Part shown: positions 36,501 to 48,253 of the stretch, in pieces
Numbering within the stretch: the stretch's first letter is position 1
Layout of the letters: every line of letters begins with the position of its first letter
Made by a program: the position numbers and the translations under genes
Notes under the pieces: model-generated
The model's database searches: none
Told to the model about the DNA's origin: nothing
Seen by the model: only the letters and a program-made list of their open reading frames with translations
Assembly (NCBI GenBank): GCA_949825025.1
Contig: OX463784.1
Coordinates: 5,877,931 to 5,941,930 of the forward strand
DNA from: Siphlonurus alternatus
Taxonomy: Eukaryota > Arthropoda > Insecta > Ephemeroptera > Siphlonuridae
DNA length: 64,000 nucleotides
Direction of reading: 5' to 3'

Positions 36501-36653
36501 GTGAAGCTGGAGCCCAAGAACCAGAACACGAAACCCTCCAAAGTGATTCACATCCGAAACATCCCGAATGAAGTGACTGAGGCAGAAATAATTCATCTCG
36601 GAATTCCGTTCGGACGTGTCACCAATGTGCTCGTTCTCAAGGGCAAAAACCAG
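36501..36653 (+). CDS. heph: Polypyrimidine tract-binding protein, exon with first part of RRM1
   Basis: This 153-base exon encodes 51 residues, from [14 protein letters not shown] to the end of RRM1 beta3 at LVLKGKNQ. It contains the RNP2-type strand VIHIRNIP and the block [20 protein letters not shown], which align closely with RRM1 of PTBP1 (VIHIRKLP, LGLPFGKVTN). The acceptor TTTTGTTTCAG and donor GTAAGA are strong and both borders are phase 0. The exon joins directly to the KK end of the previous exon, matching the vertebrate arrangement. RRM1 binds short CU motifs. The RNP1 segment (KGKNQ-AFLEM) is split across the next intron, as in vertebrates. Confidence 0.95.
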
Positions 36654-38356
36654 GTAAGAAAACATTCAATTATCACCCTTATGTGCCCCATTACATGTGT
36701 TAAATTATTTTTTGTATCCCTCATGGCATGCCATTTGATGTTCCTAGGAAAGCGGGTATTTAAACTGACGACTTTTTGGGCACTGCAGTAAGGCACATAT
36801 GATATTATTATAAGTATGGGGCGAAGGGTAAGAAGGCACAATGTGTTTTGCAAAGCAACCTATATATTTTTCAGACACTTTTTTTTTTTTTTTTTTTTTT
36901 AAATTGAAGGAAATCATGCAGAAATTTTACTGTGGTTTTGGACTCATGGCAACATAGCATAAGTGTATACAAAAATATGCAGTGCTCAAATTTATCTAAA
37001 TTAATTTTTATTATTTTTTTTTTCCCGAAATTATAACTTAATAGTCCATTAACACATTTATTATATCACGATACCACAGTTACAATTTCCGCCGTTTGTA
37101 TATTATATAATGTCATTTAAAAATAATTAAATAATAATTATATTGATAAATTTGTAAATTTAGGGACATTGCAATGAATTTATTAATTTCTACGCCAACG
37201 CTTATAATATTATTTACTGATATCAACAATACCAAAAATATAATAATAATAATATTTTTTATACCTAAAATTCTTTCCAAATATAATATAAGTTCGTATA
37301 CTTCTCTGTATATATTTCATATATAAAGCGTGGCCAAGTCAGTCATGGCATTTCTTAGAGACAGACAGAAAGACTTCTTTTCCAGCTGATATGTGTATGT
37401 GTGGACTCATGCGAGAGGGTATTGTATACTTAAATCAATATAAATATCATCCCGGCAAATATCTAGGGTTTTAAAGACTCCAAGTTAATTTGTAATGTTG
37501 AAACTTTTTAGTTAAAGTTGTGGATAAAAATTGAAAAAGTAGTATCAAATTTATGAACTTCCGGTGACTTCCGCTATATTTTTGTATCTGTCAGACTGTT
37601 GTTTGTATTGTTGCCAAGTGAAGGATAAAATATAAATAACAGAAAGAAAACTGCGAGTTTTTCTTTTAAATAAAAAATGAAAAACCGTCATCTCCACCTT
37701 TTACCTTAACTTGTCACTGAAGCGGCGAATTTCAGACTTCTTTTTTTTTTACTTGGCGTTTTTTCTTAACTTTTTTTCTCGTATAAAAAGAAAGCTGTGA
37801 AGATTTTAAATATTTTTTACAAGTATTAAATATATCCATTGGTTTGCCAAGATTCAGTCTCCTTTACTTGTACTTAGGGAATTTTAATTTATTATTAAAT
37901 TAAATATAGTTGACCAAATCTATATACCAATAACAACATAATTAATAATATTTAAATCGTGATAAATATATTACAATAATGTACAATTTTTTAATGATTT
38001 ATTTCCATATTATAAAATTAATTGTGTTAATAATTAAGTGTACTATATTTTATTATTAAGTGTGAAATAAGGCGGTTGCATGAGCAACGCAATCAGTCTA
38101 CTTTACAGGGGCTGAGTGAAAACATGCGCGCGCAGCTTGCCATGCCGGTGGAGTGGTAGACACCTCTGCATGCAGGCAAAATATTAAAAAAAAATACATT
38201 ATAAATTATTTAAAATGAAAATAAAAAATTTGAGGTGAACAAAATGTTTAAAATAAAATTTACAAACTTTTGCTCACCTCAGAATTTAGAATCTTTTCTT
38301 TATATATTTTTAATTTTTTTTTTTTATATTTTCTCCTATATGCTTATACATTGCGG

Positions 38357-38605
38357 AGTTCCACCAGGCCACCATCGACGACTGGCGGACGACTGTTGAA
38401 ACTCCCGATCCAAGGTCACACTGACGTCACACGCAAGCGCCTAATAGGTGCATATCAATTGCTAGTGAGATTGTAAAAAGGACATATGTCCATTAAGTGC
38501 TAATTAAGTCATAAGAGGATGTTAATATTTAATATCTGGAATAGTTATAGTTGTAGTTGTAAAGCCAGCGATCGAAATAAAAATTTGAATTTGAATTTGA
38601 AGTTA
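38357..38605 (+). mobile_element. 5'-truncated LINE 3' end
   Basis: A GC-richer stretch (GGAGTTCCACCAGGCCACCA onward) is followed by AGTTGTAGTTGTAAAGCCAG and AATAAAAATTTGAATTTGAA, a polyadenylation-like signal plus a short TTTGAA tandem tail. That ending is typical of CR1/Jockey-type LINE copies. No ORF survives. Confidence 0.5.
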
Positions 38606-39421
38606 ATATTTGGAATAATATGTTCAATTTTTGTATTTTTCTTAAAAATGAATACGAGTCCAATAATCTCAATATTTTTCAATAAAATATAATATTAATA
38701 TTTTTTAATAAAATTTATCCCAAATATGCTGCGTACATGGATGGTACGTTATTGTAATAGTTAAAATTTAATACAAATTTTTTAACATACCTAAAGAATG
38801 GTTTCTTAATACCAAGATTAATTACCCTTCGCTGCTAATTAATATTAACTGAGTCTTCTCAGTATTAATGTATCATAACAATGGAATTTCGTATATAATA
38901 ACCCGCGAGAGTTTTAATATTTATCTCGGTATTTTTAAATTTTAATTAATGGTTTTTCCCCCTTTATGTTGTATGTTGGGGATGAAAAAATTTAACATAT
39001 TTTTAATAAATTGTATTGGTTTTTGTATCATATTTCATAATTTTATAAATAATAATTATTGTATGATGTACAGTTTAAGGTAATTTACTTCAATAAAAAA
39101 AAAATTATTTGTAAATAATTTCTATAAATATTTATTTTTCGTATCAACACAGACCAGTAACTAAATATGTGTTTGTTGTAATTATTTCTAAAAATAATGA
39201 GATTTGCGCGATGAACTATAATGATTCAAATTTTTAATGAGCTTAATTTTATTTCAGTTATAAAATACGTACGCATACTATATAGTAAAATTTTATATAT
39301 ATATATTATTATATGGAATAAATAGTAATTTTTAATCGAACGGTCAATATATTCTGTATTTTTTTAAAATATAAATATATTAATAGTCCTGGTAAAATAT
39401 CTACAGCATATTAAAATAATC

Positions 39422-39800
39422 TTGTGGAATTTCTTAATACTTTCGTTTGAGCAGTTAAATTTTTTATCTCGTAATTTATACTTTCTTAATTGTGCCATGG
39501 CAAATTATCATTATCTTTCACAGTTAACGATTCAACTCAATTACTTCGGAGTGAAAAAATATTTTTGTAAGAAGAAATTGAATGAAAATAAAATAATTTT
39601 TTAAAACTCTAAAAATATCTATAAAACATAATCGCTTAATGATTTGAGGCTGAGAAAATTCGTGGTTCCTCGGTTCCTCAATTTTCACAAAACAAAAGAG
39701 TTCAAAATTTGTCTGGTATTTATTGTTGGCAAGTTTAAATTCATCTGCAAAGGAGACTGATTTTGAGACCTCAATCAACTGAGATTCATCCTTAAAAACT
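39422..39800 (+). repeat. Family M old dispersed repeat, copy 1
   Basis: Shared landmarks with 59050-59420, in the same order and strand, are CAATTACTTCGGAGTGAAAA, TAATCGCTTAATGATTTGAG, CAATTTTCACAAAAC, TTCAAAATTTGT and GAGATTCATCCTTAA. Divergence is high, so both are old. Confidence 0.5.
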
Positions 39801-40406
39801 ATAATTTTTAACTATATATATAGTTCAGTTTATTTTGTCCTTTTTTTTAGGTGTATGCTATGAGTGGGGAAGGAGGGGGGGGGGGGGGGCTATTCAGCTA
39901 ACTAATAACAAAAATCGTCAAATTATACATAATTAAATTTAAAAAAACTAAAAGAAATATGTAAATTTTCATAAAAACATGAGCACATTTTTTAAGACTG
40001 TGTACTTTATAAAAAAACATTACTATAGCGTCTGGGAAAAGAAGAAAGAGAACGCATTGTAGTAAGTTTTACGGTTTATTTAAGTCTAATTGAAATAAAT
40101 TATATGGTAGGTTAACCACCGTGGTGTTTTGTAAACCCTCTTCTGCAGCTAAGTATATTGCCGTGTAAATGGGAAGGAAGTTCGTTTATACCGGTCCAGA
40201 AAAATTGTAAGAACAGCTCAATATGAATATGGATGAAGAAAGATAAAGTCTAACATACCCTTTAAAATAAGTATGCTATATCAGATGGTTCATTTTTATA
40301 TAGTTTAACATTGGAATTTTAATATAGAAAATGAAATTGTTATGTAGGATGAGTTAAAAAAGGTGCGAGACAAAGAATTTCCTCTTTTCTAAGCTTCTTT
40401 CTCTTC

Positions 40407-40410
<4 letters not shown>

Positions 40411-40462
<52 letters not shown>

Positions 40463-40500
40463 CTCTCTCTCTCCCTCTCTCTCCGTCATCTCTCAGCGTC
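40411..40500 (+). repeat. (CT)n tract in the PTBP intron
   Basis: A pure CT run of about 48 bases is followed by imperfect CTCC/CT repeats, pyrimidine in the transcript sense. Confidence 0.95.
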
Positions 40501-41382
40501 AAATTTTCACATCTTCTTGCTTTATTCATGGTTTTGCTTTATATATATGTATGAGATATATTGCGAGAAAAAGATAAACTTTTAATATTAAAATTGACAA
40601 AAGAATATTATATTTCCTTTAAAAAAAAAAGTATACTCCTATATTTTTACTTAAATTACTGAAAAAAAGTATAATAAAAACATGATTTTTTTGTTATAAA
40701 AATTTAGCTAAATTATAAAATATATTCATAGAAGTATACAATTTTTTATGCTTTTTGTTTTCTATAAATATATATATCAGATTCTCTTACACGTATGTCA
40801 TAAGTTTTTATGTTTTATATTACACCTTTGGGTAAAATTTTACCTTAGTAAATCAATTCAAATATCCTGTTTTATGAAACTACTGACATAAAAACTCGTG
40901 TGCATAAAAAAAAAATGCATAAAATACAAAGTTATATATATTGCACTTTTTCTATATTGTCACAGATAAAATGCAATATGTCAGCAAGAATGTTCAATAT
41001 TTTCTTGATTCTGATATATATAAGTTCTTTGAATTTGTGATATCAATCGTATTCATTAATTTTATATTATTTTACATTCCGAATGTCAAAGCTTTGTACA
41101 ATATATTACTTGTTTTATTACACATATCACAAATATTGCGCACTTCAAAGAATCATAGGTACAGAGAGTACTGTAAGTCTAAATTCCATTTTCAATTGCA
41201 TTACAAGTTTGTTCTAGATTGAGAAATATGATTTACAATACATACCAAGCTATACACTTCTTTTTAAAAAAAAGACATAACACCTACTTTATTGCATCAT
41301 GGTAGCAGAGATCTTATATGTATTGTACAAAATGTAAGCTCTTTGATGGTTATATATAGTATTGATGAGTTTGTAATATAAA

Positions 41383-41521
41383 GGGGCATTCACAAAGTCT
41401 TAAGGCCACATTTAAGGCTCGATAATTTAAAAATTGATTTTAGACGTGTTTTTTAGACACAAAATTTCTGGTCTTAAATTATTGAGCCTTAATTGTGGCC
41501 TTAAGGCTTTGTGAATGCCCC
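41383..41521. mobile_element. Family F hairpin MITE, copy 1
   Basis: GGGGCATTCACAAAGTCTTA at the left mirrors TTAAGGCTTTGTGAATGCCC C at the right, with CACATTTAAGGCTCGATAAT inside. Copy 2 is at 43270, only 1.9 kb away. Confidence 0.8.
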
Positions 41522-42039
41522 TTATAATTTCACTAGATATATTGTAACATTTCTTAATTATCATTATGATTGCAAATGATTATAATAATTATGTAAATAT
41601 TTTCTTTTGAGTGTTAAAAGCCATATCTAGAACTGTTTCGGAAACGAAAAAACTTTCGACCAATCAGAAAATTACAAATTTCTGATTACTTAAGTTTCCA
41701 GGAAAACGGATTTTCTTTAATTTTCTTATTGGACAAGAGTTTTTCCGTTTCCGGCCAGTTTTGAACAGAGCTCTAAGCTATATATATTTGTGTAGAAAAA
41801 AAATCCATACTTACTTTTGCGGTGAATACTAAATTTTACAATTATTGACATGAAAAAACTATTTTTGTTATTATAGTGTTTAGTATACTGCCAAATCAGT
41901 AAAGAGTGCAAATGCCACGCCCACTAAAACCATACTTAAAAAATGGACATGGCATCTTAAATTTTGATTGTTTACTTTTTTATTATCACCCGACTGCATA
42001 AATGATGTCTAACTTTAAGCCAGGACTATCGATTGTTCC

Positions 42040-42395
42040 AACAATCAAAATCATCAAAGTTAGGCCTAGCTTACAGTTAGCCAACAATCAAAATCATCAC
42101 AGTCAGGCCTGGCTTAGGTAACAATCAAAATCATCACAAAGTTAGGCCTGTCTTAGCCATGCAACAATCGAAATCAACAAAATTAGGCTTGGCTTAGAAA
42201 ACAATCGAAATCATCAAAGTTATAGGCCTGGCTTAGACAACAATCGAAATCATCAAAGTTAGGCCTGGCTTAGCCAACAATCGAAATCATCAAAGATAGG
42301 CCTGGCTTAGCCAATAATCAAAATCATCAAAGTTAAGCCTGGCATAACCATGCAACAATCGAAATCATCAAAGTTAGACCTGGCTTACTGATAAG
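42040..42395 (+). repeat. Minisatellite of about 9 imperfect units near 37 bp
   Basis: Each unit is close to CAACAATCGAAATCATCAAA followed by GTTAGGCCTGGCTTAGC. Units vary in length by a few bases, some adding CATG. No protein-coding frame persists through it. Confidence 0.88.
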
Positions 42396-43056
42396 AGTTA
42401 GACCTCATCTATAATGTAATCGTGTGTATAATTTTGTATACGCACTTCCTTGATATTAATCATACATAATATATATACACACATTTTCATATCTCCTGTG
42501 TTTTGCTGATATATGTAGGAAATCCCATAGGCCTCCTTCATTCACTTGCTACAACATCCATCATTTGTTACCTGGGAATGACGTCACAATAAATCCAACG
42601 CTAATTGGCTACCGTTGAGCATGCAAATATCTACCTTGTTTTCGTAGCAAGCAAAAGCTTTATTCATTCCACTTGCTCTTTCTCTTCTATCTCAAAACCA
42701 CTTTTTTTTAAACCCTTCTCACGCCTCATAAATGTGATACCTCAAACTTTTTTCTTAAAAAAAATTGCATGAAAGAAAAAAGAGGAACTTAAAAAAAGTA
42801 GGTTATTTTTTAACGAGAATATCCAATAATTTTTCATTATAGTAAAAACTTTGTATTTACTTTTTTAACTTTTCTTTTTATAATATTATGTTATATTTAT
42901 AGAGCTATTTAAAAAACTTATTTTGATGTTCTTTATAAATATTAATTTCATTAATAAAATAAAATTAAGTAACGTTTATGCAAAGACATTTTAGTTTCAT
43001 TGAATTTTATTAATCAAATTAAAATAGTATACTATTTATAAATTATAGTATAGAAG

Positions 43057-43230
43057 CTTCAAGTATTCCCCGGCTGGAAAATTTTCTCCATAAGCCTCCA
43101 TGTTAGAAATTTGATTTTTTTTTTTCACAGTAACTATTAAAGCTATCAATTTGAAACCATCTCCTACCCCTCATTTAGGGGTCTTCTAATAATGAATCAA
43201 AAACTTATTTTCCTCTAAAAAAAATCTTTA
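43057..43230 (+). repeat. Family J dispersed repeat, copy 2
   Basis: GCTTCAAGTATTCCCCGGCT, CCATAAGCCTCCATGTTAG, GAAACCATCTCCTACCCC and GGGGTCTTCTAATAATGAAT match copies at 18410 and 61457. Confidence 0.65.
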
Positions 43231-43269
43231 AGACCAGAAAAACGATTTAAAATATAAGAAATAAGATAA

Positions 43270-43416
43270 GGGGCATTCACAAAGCCTTAAGGCCACATTT
43301 AAGGCTCATGGCAATAATTTAAGGCCAGAAATTTTGGGTCTAAAAAACACGTCTAAAATCAAGCTTTATAAAATTATCGAGCCTTAAATGTGGCCTTAAG
43401 ACTTTGTGAATGCCCC
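43270..43416. mobile_element. Family F hairpin MITE, copy 2
   Basis: GGGGCATTCACAAAGCCTTA and TAAGACTTTGTGAATGCCCC are inverted ends. TTAA follows the right end. The family G fragment begins within a few bases of it. Confidence 0.8.
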
Positions 43417-43420
43417 TTAA

Positions 43421-43497
43421 GATGTGTTTTAGAGGTAAAAAGGTTAGGTTTAGACGTGTAAAGGACAAGTTGAAGATGAAATTTTTCAACTAGGGAA
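43421..43497 (+). mobile_element. Family G element, 3' fragment
   Basis: GATGTGTTTTAGAGGTAAAA to TTTTTCAACTAGGG matches the last 75 bases of family G. The rest of the element is absent, replaced on its left by the family F copy. Confidence 0.65.
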
Positions 43498-44820
43498 TGT
43501 ATTGATACTGCTTTACAAACAAACTCAATTAAAATCAATTTTTGCAGATAAATTAAACAAATTAAAAAGGGAAAAATTAACTCGTAGTGACATGTTTTTG
43601 CTCCAAAGTCCTTTGAAAGTGTGTAAATTTATTTTATGAACAGAAAATAAAATGCAAGTATAAAGTTTCGTATTACGTAAATGACAATTAATTGTGTACT
43701 AATCACTGGTCGTTAGAATGGGCTCAAGTTTCAAGTAGATAATTATTTTGAATTAAATCGGTGATAAAAGTAATAGGCCTGTAATTGAATTAATTTTTTT
43801 GTATCAAATTCATCACTGTGTTAATTCAAAAGAATTATATAATTTTTATTGTTACTTTTTTCTACTTCTAAAGTGAATACATTAAAGAGAATACAATAAT
43901 TTAGTTTTACTGAGAATTTTTTTCCTATAAACAGAATATCAAATAGGTAAATATATTTTTATAGGTATAATTTTAAAACATATAGCAAACTTTTATATAA
44001 TTAAAAATTCAAAATATATTATAAAATTACTTGTATTTTTACTGCGTTTTTTATTTATATGTTACCTATTAGAATTACAGAACGAAGAGTATAACATATA
44101 TTTTTTGTTAATAAAAAAGTTCACTTTTTTTTAAAGTTTCTAGTATTGGATAAATTGAAAAAAGGGTAATGATTTTTTTTATTCTAAATACAAACAAGCT
44201 AGTGACTAAATTATCAGCCACCCTCTCTCCTAACCAAATAGTCAAAGTTAGTATTTAATCCTTATATATAATTGATAATTCGATACAGTAGTATAAGCTT
44301 TTCCATGTCGAAAACTCTGGTGATGCGAAATTGAGATCTCTAATTCCGTCTGTGACATGTGTCAATAACGGCTTACTTGCAAAGCCATCAACGTGTTACA
44401 AGCTACAGTTTCATTAGTACAAAATTCTCAACCGGAAGTAGTACCTTTTGTTGAAATTAAAGCATTTAAATGTTATACAAATGACTCAAGTAGTACTTTA
44501 AATCAATTCATATCACGAGACGTCGGTATGATAAAACGGAAGTGTATATATAGGACACTTCCGGTAAATATTTTAAATTAATAAAAGTGTATTTTGTGTG
44601 TGAAATCGTCATTTTATCTCAGAGATTATGTAGTCGAAAGATCAATCGTTATCCTCAATATAACCGTGTAAAATGTACACTAATAGGAATATGGAATTAC
44701 CTCTCATTTAATCAGTATGCTAACTTTATAAAATGGATTTGAGATTATGAAGATTATATTGATTTTTATTGAAATTAATTGTAAGTATCTTCCTGTATAT
44801 ATTACATTAAAAATGGTACT

Positions 44821-45238
44821 TTAAGGGCATTGGGTGTAGCACCGGTAGTTGGCAACACTGACGTATCTTCACCATGTTAATTTTTTATCCTTGCTCCTCG
44901 GAGTAATTTTTATGCTAGAGCTAAGCTGATTGCTGTAGTATCAAGATAATTAGTAGCCCAAGTGCACAATTTGGCTAAATAAAGCCTGATTTAAAGAAAA
45001 GTATTTTTTAGTAATTTTTTAAATTTACATGCATTTTTCTAAACTATAAAAAAAATACTTTTCTTTAAATCAGGCTTTATTTAGCCAAATTGTGCACTTG
45101 GGCTACTAATTATCTTGATACTACAGCAATCAGCTTAGCTCTAGCATAAAAATTACTCCGAGGAGCAATGATCAAAAATTAACATGGTGAAGATACGTCA
45201 GTTTTGCCAACTACCGGTGCTACACCCAATGCCCTTAA
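44821..45238. mobile_element. 418-bp hairpin element with TTAA ends
   Basis: It begins TTAAGGGCATTGGGTGTAGC and ends GCTACACCCAATGCCCTTAA. The arms pair almost fully, including CAAATTGTGCACTTGGGC and its complement, around an AT-rich loop near 45010-45050. TTAA at both ends and the GGG start match families D and the element at 5613. No second copy was seen. Confidence 0.8.
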
Positions 45239-45247
45239 CATGTGTAC

Positions 45248-45565
45248 ATAATGGACAACTTTCATGAATTTTTTTTATTGTATATTTGGATAGTGGATCT
45301 CGAGTTATGTATCATCAATATTTTTTTGAACCCTCTGACACCCTTAAAATCATGCTGCAAAACGCTGTGACGTCATAGTCATGCAATTATTTAACACACA
45401 AGCATTGGGAAATACATTACATGACTATAACGTCACAGCGTCTTTCCCCTCGATTTTGAGAGTGTTAGAAGGTTCAAAAAAATCTGAAAAAATATTGATA
45501 ATACATAACTCGAGGTCCTCTATCCAAATATGCAGTAAAAAATTTTCATGAAGGTTGTCCATTAT
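45248..45565. mobile_element. Family C palindromic MITE, best copy
   Basis: ATAATGGACAACTTTCATGA at the left mirrors TCATGAAGGTTGTCCATTAT. Inner arms carry GACGTCATAGTCATGCAA and TACATGACTATAACGTCAC. It begins nine bases after the TTAA hairpin at 44821. Confidence 0.8.
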
Positions 45566-45848
45566 GCCAGTGAATATGCATACTTGCACTTTCATAAAAT
45601 TGAAAGTGTGTAAGATTGTAATATAAAATTCTTACAAGTATTGTAGTATTTTCATCGGGATATTAATATTTGTAGTTGAAAAACAAAAGAAAATGATGTA
45701 GTTCCAGTTACAATTTTTGTCTAATGTCCAAGCTCCCCCCCCCCCCCCCTCCTACCCTATAAATTTTACTTAATTTAGATTTCAAAGATTACCCTTTGCA
45801 CTTTGATTAAATTTCTGGCAGGATGAGAACTAACTGTAACACCCTTCA

Positions 45849-46005
45849 ATGACGTGACCTGGTGGCATGACGTCACACTAAATGTTCTTCTCCAACCTCC
45901 AATGTCACGTGACCTAGTGGTATGACGTCACACCTAATGTTTTCAGATTATTATAAAGAAAAATAATAAATTCTTTGATCACGTGACCTAGTGGAATGAC
46001 GTATG
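45849..46005 (+). promoter_or_regulatory. Three tandem CACGTG / TGACGTCA units abutting a PTBP exon
   Basis: Three units read close to TCACGTGACCTAGTGGTATG followed by ACGTCACACCTAATGTT, starting at about 45849, 45901 and 45978. The E-box palindrome CACGTG is intact in units 2 and 3, and TGACGTCA in units 1 and 2. Unit 3 ends about 15 bases before the exon. The motifs fit bHLH and bZIP (CREB/ATF) sites, but a function is only inference; a decayed repeat is the alternative. Confidence 0.5.
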
Positions 46006-46021
46006 CTCCCCCATGTTACAG

Positions 46022-46168
46022 GCGTTCCTGGAAATGGCTGACGAGGTGGCAGCCACCTCCATGGTGTCTTACTTCACGTCTTGCGTGGCGCAGCTGAGGG
46101 GGCGTGCCGTTTACGTTCAATTCTCGACGCACAAGGAGCTTAAAACAGACCAGACGCATTCAAATGCG
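46022..46168 (+). CDS. heph: Polypyrimidine tract-binding protein, exon with second part of RRM1
   Basis: This 147-base exon encodes 49 residues starting AFLEMADEVAATSMVSYF and ending KELKTDQTHSNA. It completes RRM1: AFLEM finishes the RNP1-like strand begun as LKGKNQ in the previous exon, and AVYVQFSTHKELKTD corresponds to the IYIQFSNHKELKTD segment of PTBP1. Borders are phase 0, and the donor is GTAAGT. The acceptor (CTCCCCCATGTTACAG) has a short, interrupted pyrimidine tract compared with the other three exons. Skipping would keep the reading frame but delete half of RRM1. A long inverted repeat starts about 80 bases after the donor. Confidence 0.95.
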
Positions 46169-46248
46169 GTAAGTCCACATTCTAATTGTTATTTTGTAAC
46201 TGAAGATGTTCTTAAAGGAGGGGAACGGCTTCAACTTTTCTATTTTGT

Positions 46249-46572
46249 TAATTTTGTTGATGCAGTGAAACATATGTCTGTACCAAAATAAACACTATCT
46301 TCCCCTCCTTCCCTGACTTCCAACTGTTGAAAGTTAAGACGTTCATAAGTTGCGTCAATGACGTAATTTTGCGCCACAGGGAAGCATCCAATTGCGCGAG
46401 GGTTTCTAGAGAGGCGCGCGCTGTGATTGGTTGCTTCCCTCTGGCGCGAAATTACGTCATTGACGCAATTATTTGAACGTCTTAACTTTCAACAGTTGGA
46501 AGTCAGGGAAGGAGGGGAAGATAGCGTTTCTTTTGGTGCAGACATATGTTTTACTGTATCAACAAAAATTAA
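46249..46572. mobile_element. 324-bp inverted repeat just inside the intron
   Basis: The left arm TTAATTTTGTTGATGCAGTG mirrors CTGTATCAACAAAAATT at the right. The inner arms are longer and GC-rich: TTCCCCTCCTTCCCTGACTT, AATGACGTAATTTTGCGCCA and AGGGAAGCATCCAATTGCGC each find their complement. Only one copy is in the window. It starts about 80 bases after the exon donor at 46169. Confidence 0.75.
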
Positions 46573-46605
46573 AAAAATATGAATATTATTAAAATGGCTA
46601 TCATT

Positions 46606-46784
46606 TCGTCCCTCGTCTGGAATAATGAACTATCTGCCTACCATGATCTTGTTGAAATAATGAGCTGTCTGCATGCTATTTCAAGTGAGCTTTATACTGA
46701 TTTACAGATCATAGTTACGCTCACTTGAAATAGCATTATTGCAACGAAATTGTGGTAAGCAGATAATTACGGACGAGGGTCGAT
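46606..46784. mobile_element. 178-bp inverted repeat
   Basis: TCGTCCCTCGTCTGGAATAA mirrors TTACGGACGAGGGTCGA, with inner GCTATTTCAAGTGAGC opposite GCTCACTTGAAATAGC. It is a small MITE-like hairpin directly after the previous one. Confidence 0.65.
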
Positions 46785-46895
46785 GTGGGATAACCATGGA
46801 TTTTGAAATAATTATGTAAAATATGAGTTGCAATATTTTAATAGAAATCTTCGAAAACACGATTTTGTATAGGTACCTTTAAGTTGCTAAATTAT

Positions 46896-47122
46896 ACAAT
46901 GGACAACCTGCATAAAATTTTCATTGTAAAAAATAGAGAGTGCAAAGCTATGCTATACTATAGACATCACATCTTAATAATAAATATTGAACTTAAAGGG
47001 GTGTGGGTTCAAACCCAACCTCGACAAAACTTTTTAACCTCTAAAAAAATCTGGAAAAAATTCAGCGTAATATAATTTGTTGCCCTCTATTTATTTAAAA
47101 TTTCATGCAGGTTGTCCATTGT
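46896..47122. mobile_element. Family B MITE with a B-box-like core, copy 1
   Basis: ACAATGGACAACCTGCAT at the left mirrors ATGCAGGTTGTCCATTGT at the right. The centre contains GGTGTGGGTTCAAACCCAAC, a perfect pol III B-box pattern, followed by CTCGACAAAACTTTTTAACC. Copy 2 is at 48571 and a fragment at 51411. The termini resemble family C (AATGGACAAC), suggesting shared mobilisation. Confidence 0.7.
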
Positions 47123-47872
47123 GTACCAATTTTCAACTGAAAAATACCAAAAATTTACCCAATCGTGTTTTGCATCAAATAATTATTATGTTCACATGAC
47201 TGAGATGCATTTGTGTCATGTGAATGTGATTGTTGCAAAAATAATTAATAAATTTATGTAATTTAAATGTAAAATTTGCTATATTTTTATCGTGTGTCAA
47301 TCGTATGTCATAATTAGCATGTTCGTACGTCAATGCTGTGTTTGAACATGATTGTTATATCGTCGATAGGCAATCTATTGATAGGAAATATTCTATTCAG
47401 AGATAGCAATTGATCTTTGTTGTCCTTCTATTCCTTCTTGTTTTATGTGAGATGTGTTTTTTCCGTCAGTAAAAGAAGCTAGACAAATATTTTGTTTAAT
47501 TTTACTTCGAATTTTTATTTATTATTTTTCTATCGTCATTTTTCATTATAATAAAATAATTTTTAATTACTTTGTAAAATTATTAAGGCATGCACGAAAT
47601 GTAATTAAAATATAAATACACTAGTAAAAAGTACAGTCAGTATCTTTTAAAATATCCCTTGTCAATATTTTTACAAATAAAAGTGATATCATTTATATAC
47701 CTCCTAGGATTTATTGAATATGTTGATTTTTGGTCTATAGACCAAGATCAGTTTGGGGGCATACATGACTAAAATGTGTCAATTGCCCCAAAATACCAAC
47801 CAATCAATCAAACAAGATCAGTCAATATTGGTCATATAAATACCTCCTGAAATCCGAAAGCTGTGAAAATGT

Positions 47873-48253
47873 TTAAAGGTAAGATAACACGCCCAATGTT
47901 AAAAAAAAATAATAATAAATAAATAAATAAATAACATACTTGAAAATTCTGAAAAAAATTTAAAATGTTCTCCTCTACACCCCCTATCAGTAGCTAAAAT
48001 ATCAGGTATACAAAAACGATTTAGTTTTTGAGTTATGAATTTTTAAAGTTGACTACTTTGACATAGAGAAATGGAACTTCCATCTTAAATTAGTCAACTT
48101 TAAAAATCAATAACGTAAAAACTAGATAGAATTTGGGTACCTGATATTTTAGCTACTGATAGGGGATGTAGAGGAGAACATTTTAATTTTTTTTTCATAA
48201 TTTTCATTTTCATTTTTTTTTTTTTATCATTGGGTGTGTTACCTTACTCTTAA
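47873..48253. mobile_element. Family D hairpin element, copy 3
   Basis: TTAAAGGTAAGATAACACGC at the left mirrors GTGTTACCTTACTCTTAA. TTAA lies at both ends, with landmarks CCCCCTATCAGTAGCTAAAA and mirrored TTTTAGCTACTGATAGGGGA. An (AAAT)n run is inserted in the left arm near 47915-47935. Confidence 0.78.

Larger units (their letters stand above)
36654..46021. other. PTBP intron of 9.4 kb inside RRM1
   Basis: It runs from GTAAGA to a weakly pyrimidine-rich acceptor CCCCCATGTTACAG. It contains a retroposon 3' end (38357-38605), families M, F, J, G and C, a (CT)n tract, a minisatellite (42040-42395), a TTAA hairpin (44821-45238) and a CRE/E-box tandem repeat next to the exon. G15 lies at 39875-39889 and C15 near 45735-45749. 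The stretches 36660-38350, 38610-39420, 39800-40400, 40510-41380, 41525-42035, 42400-43050, 43500-44820 and 45570-45845 are AT-rich with nothing I can name. Confidence 0.8.
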
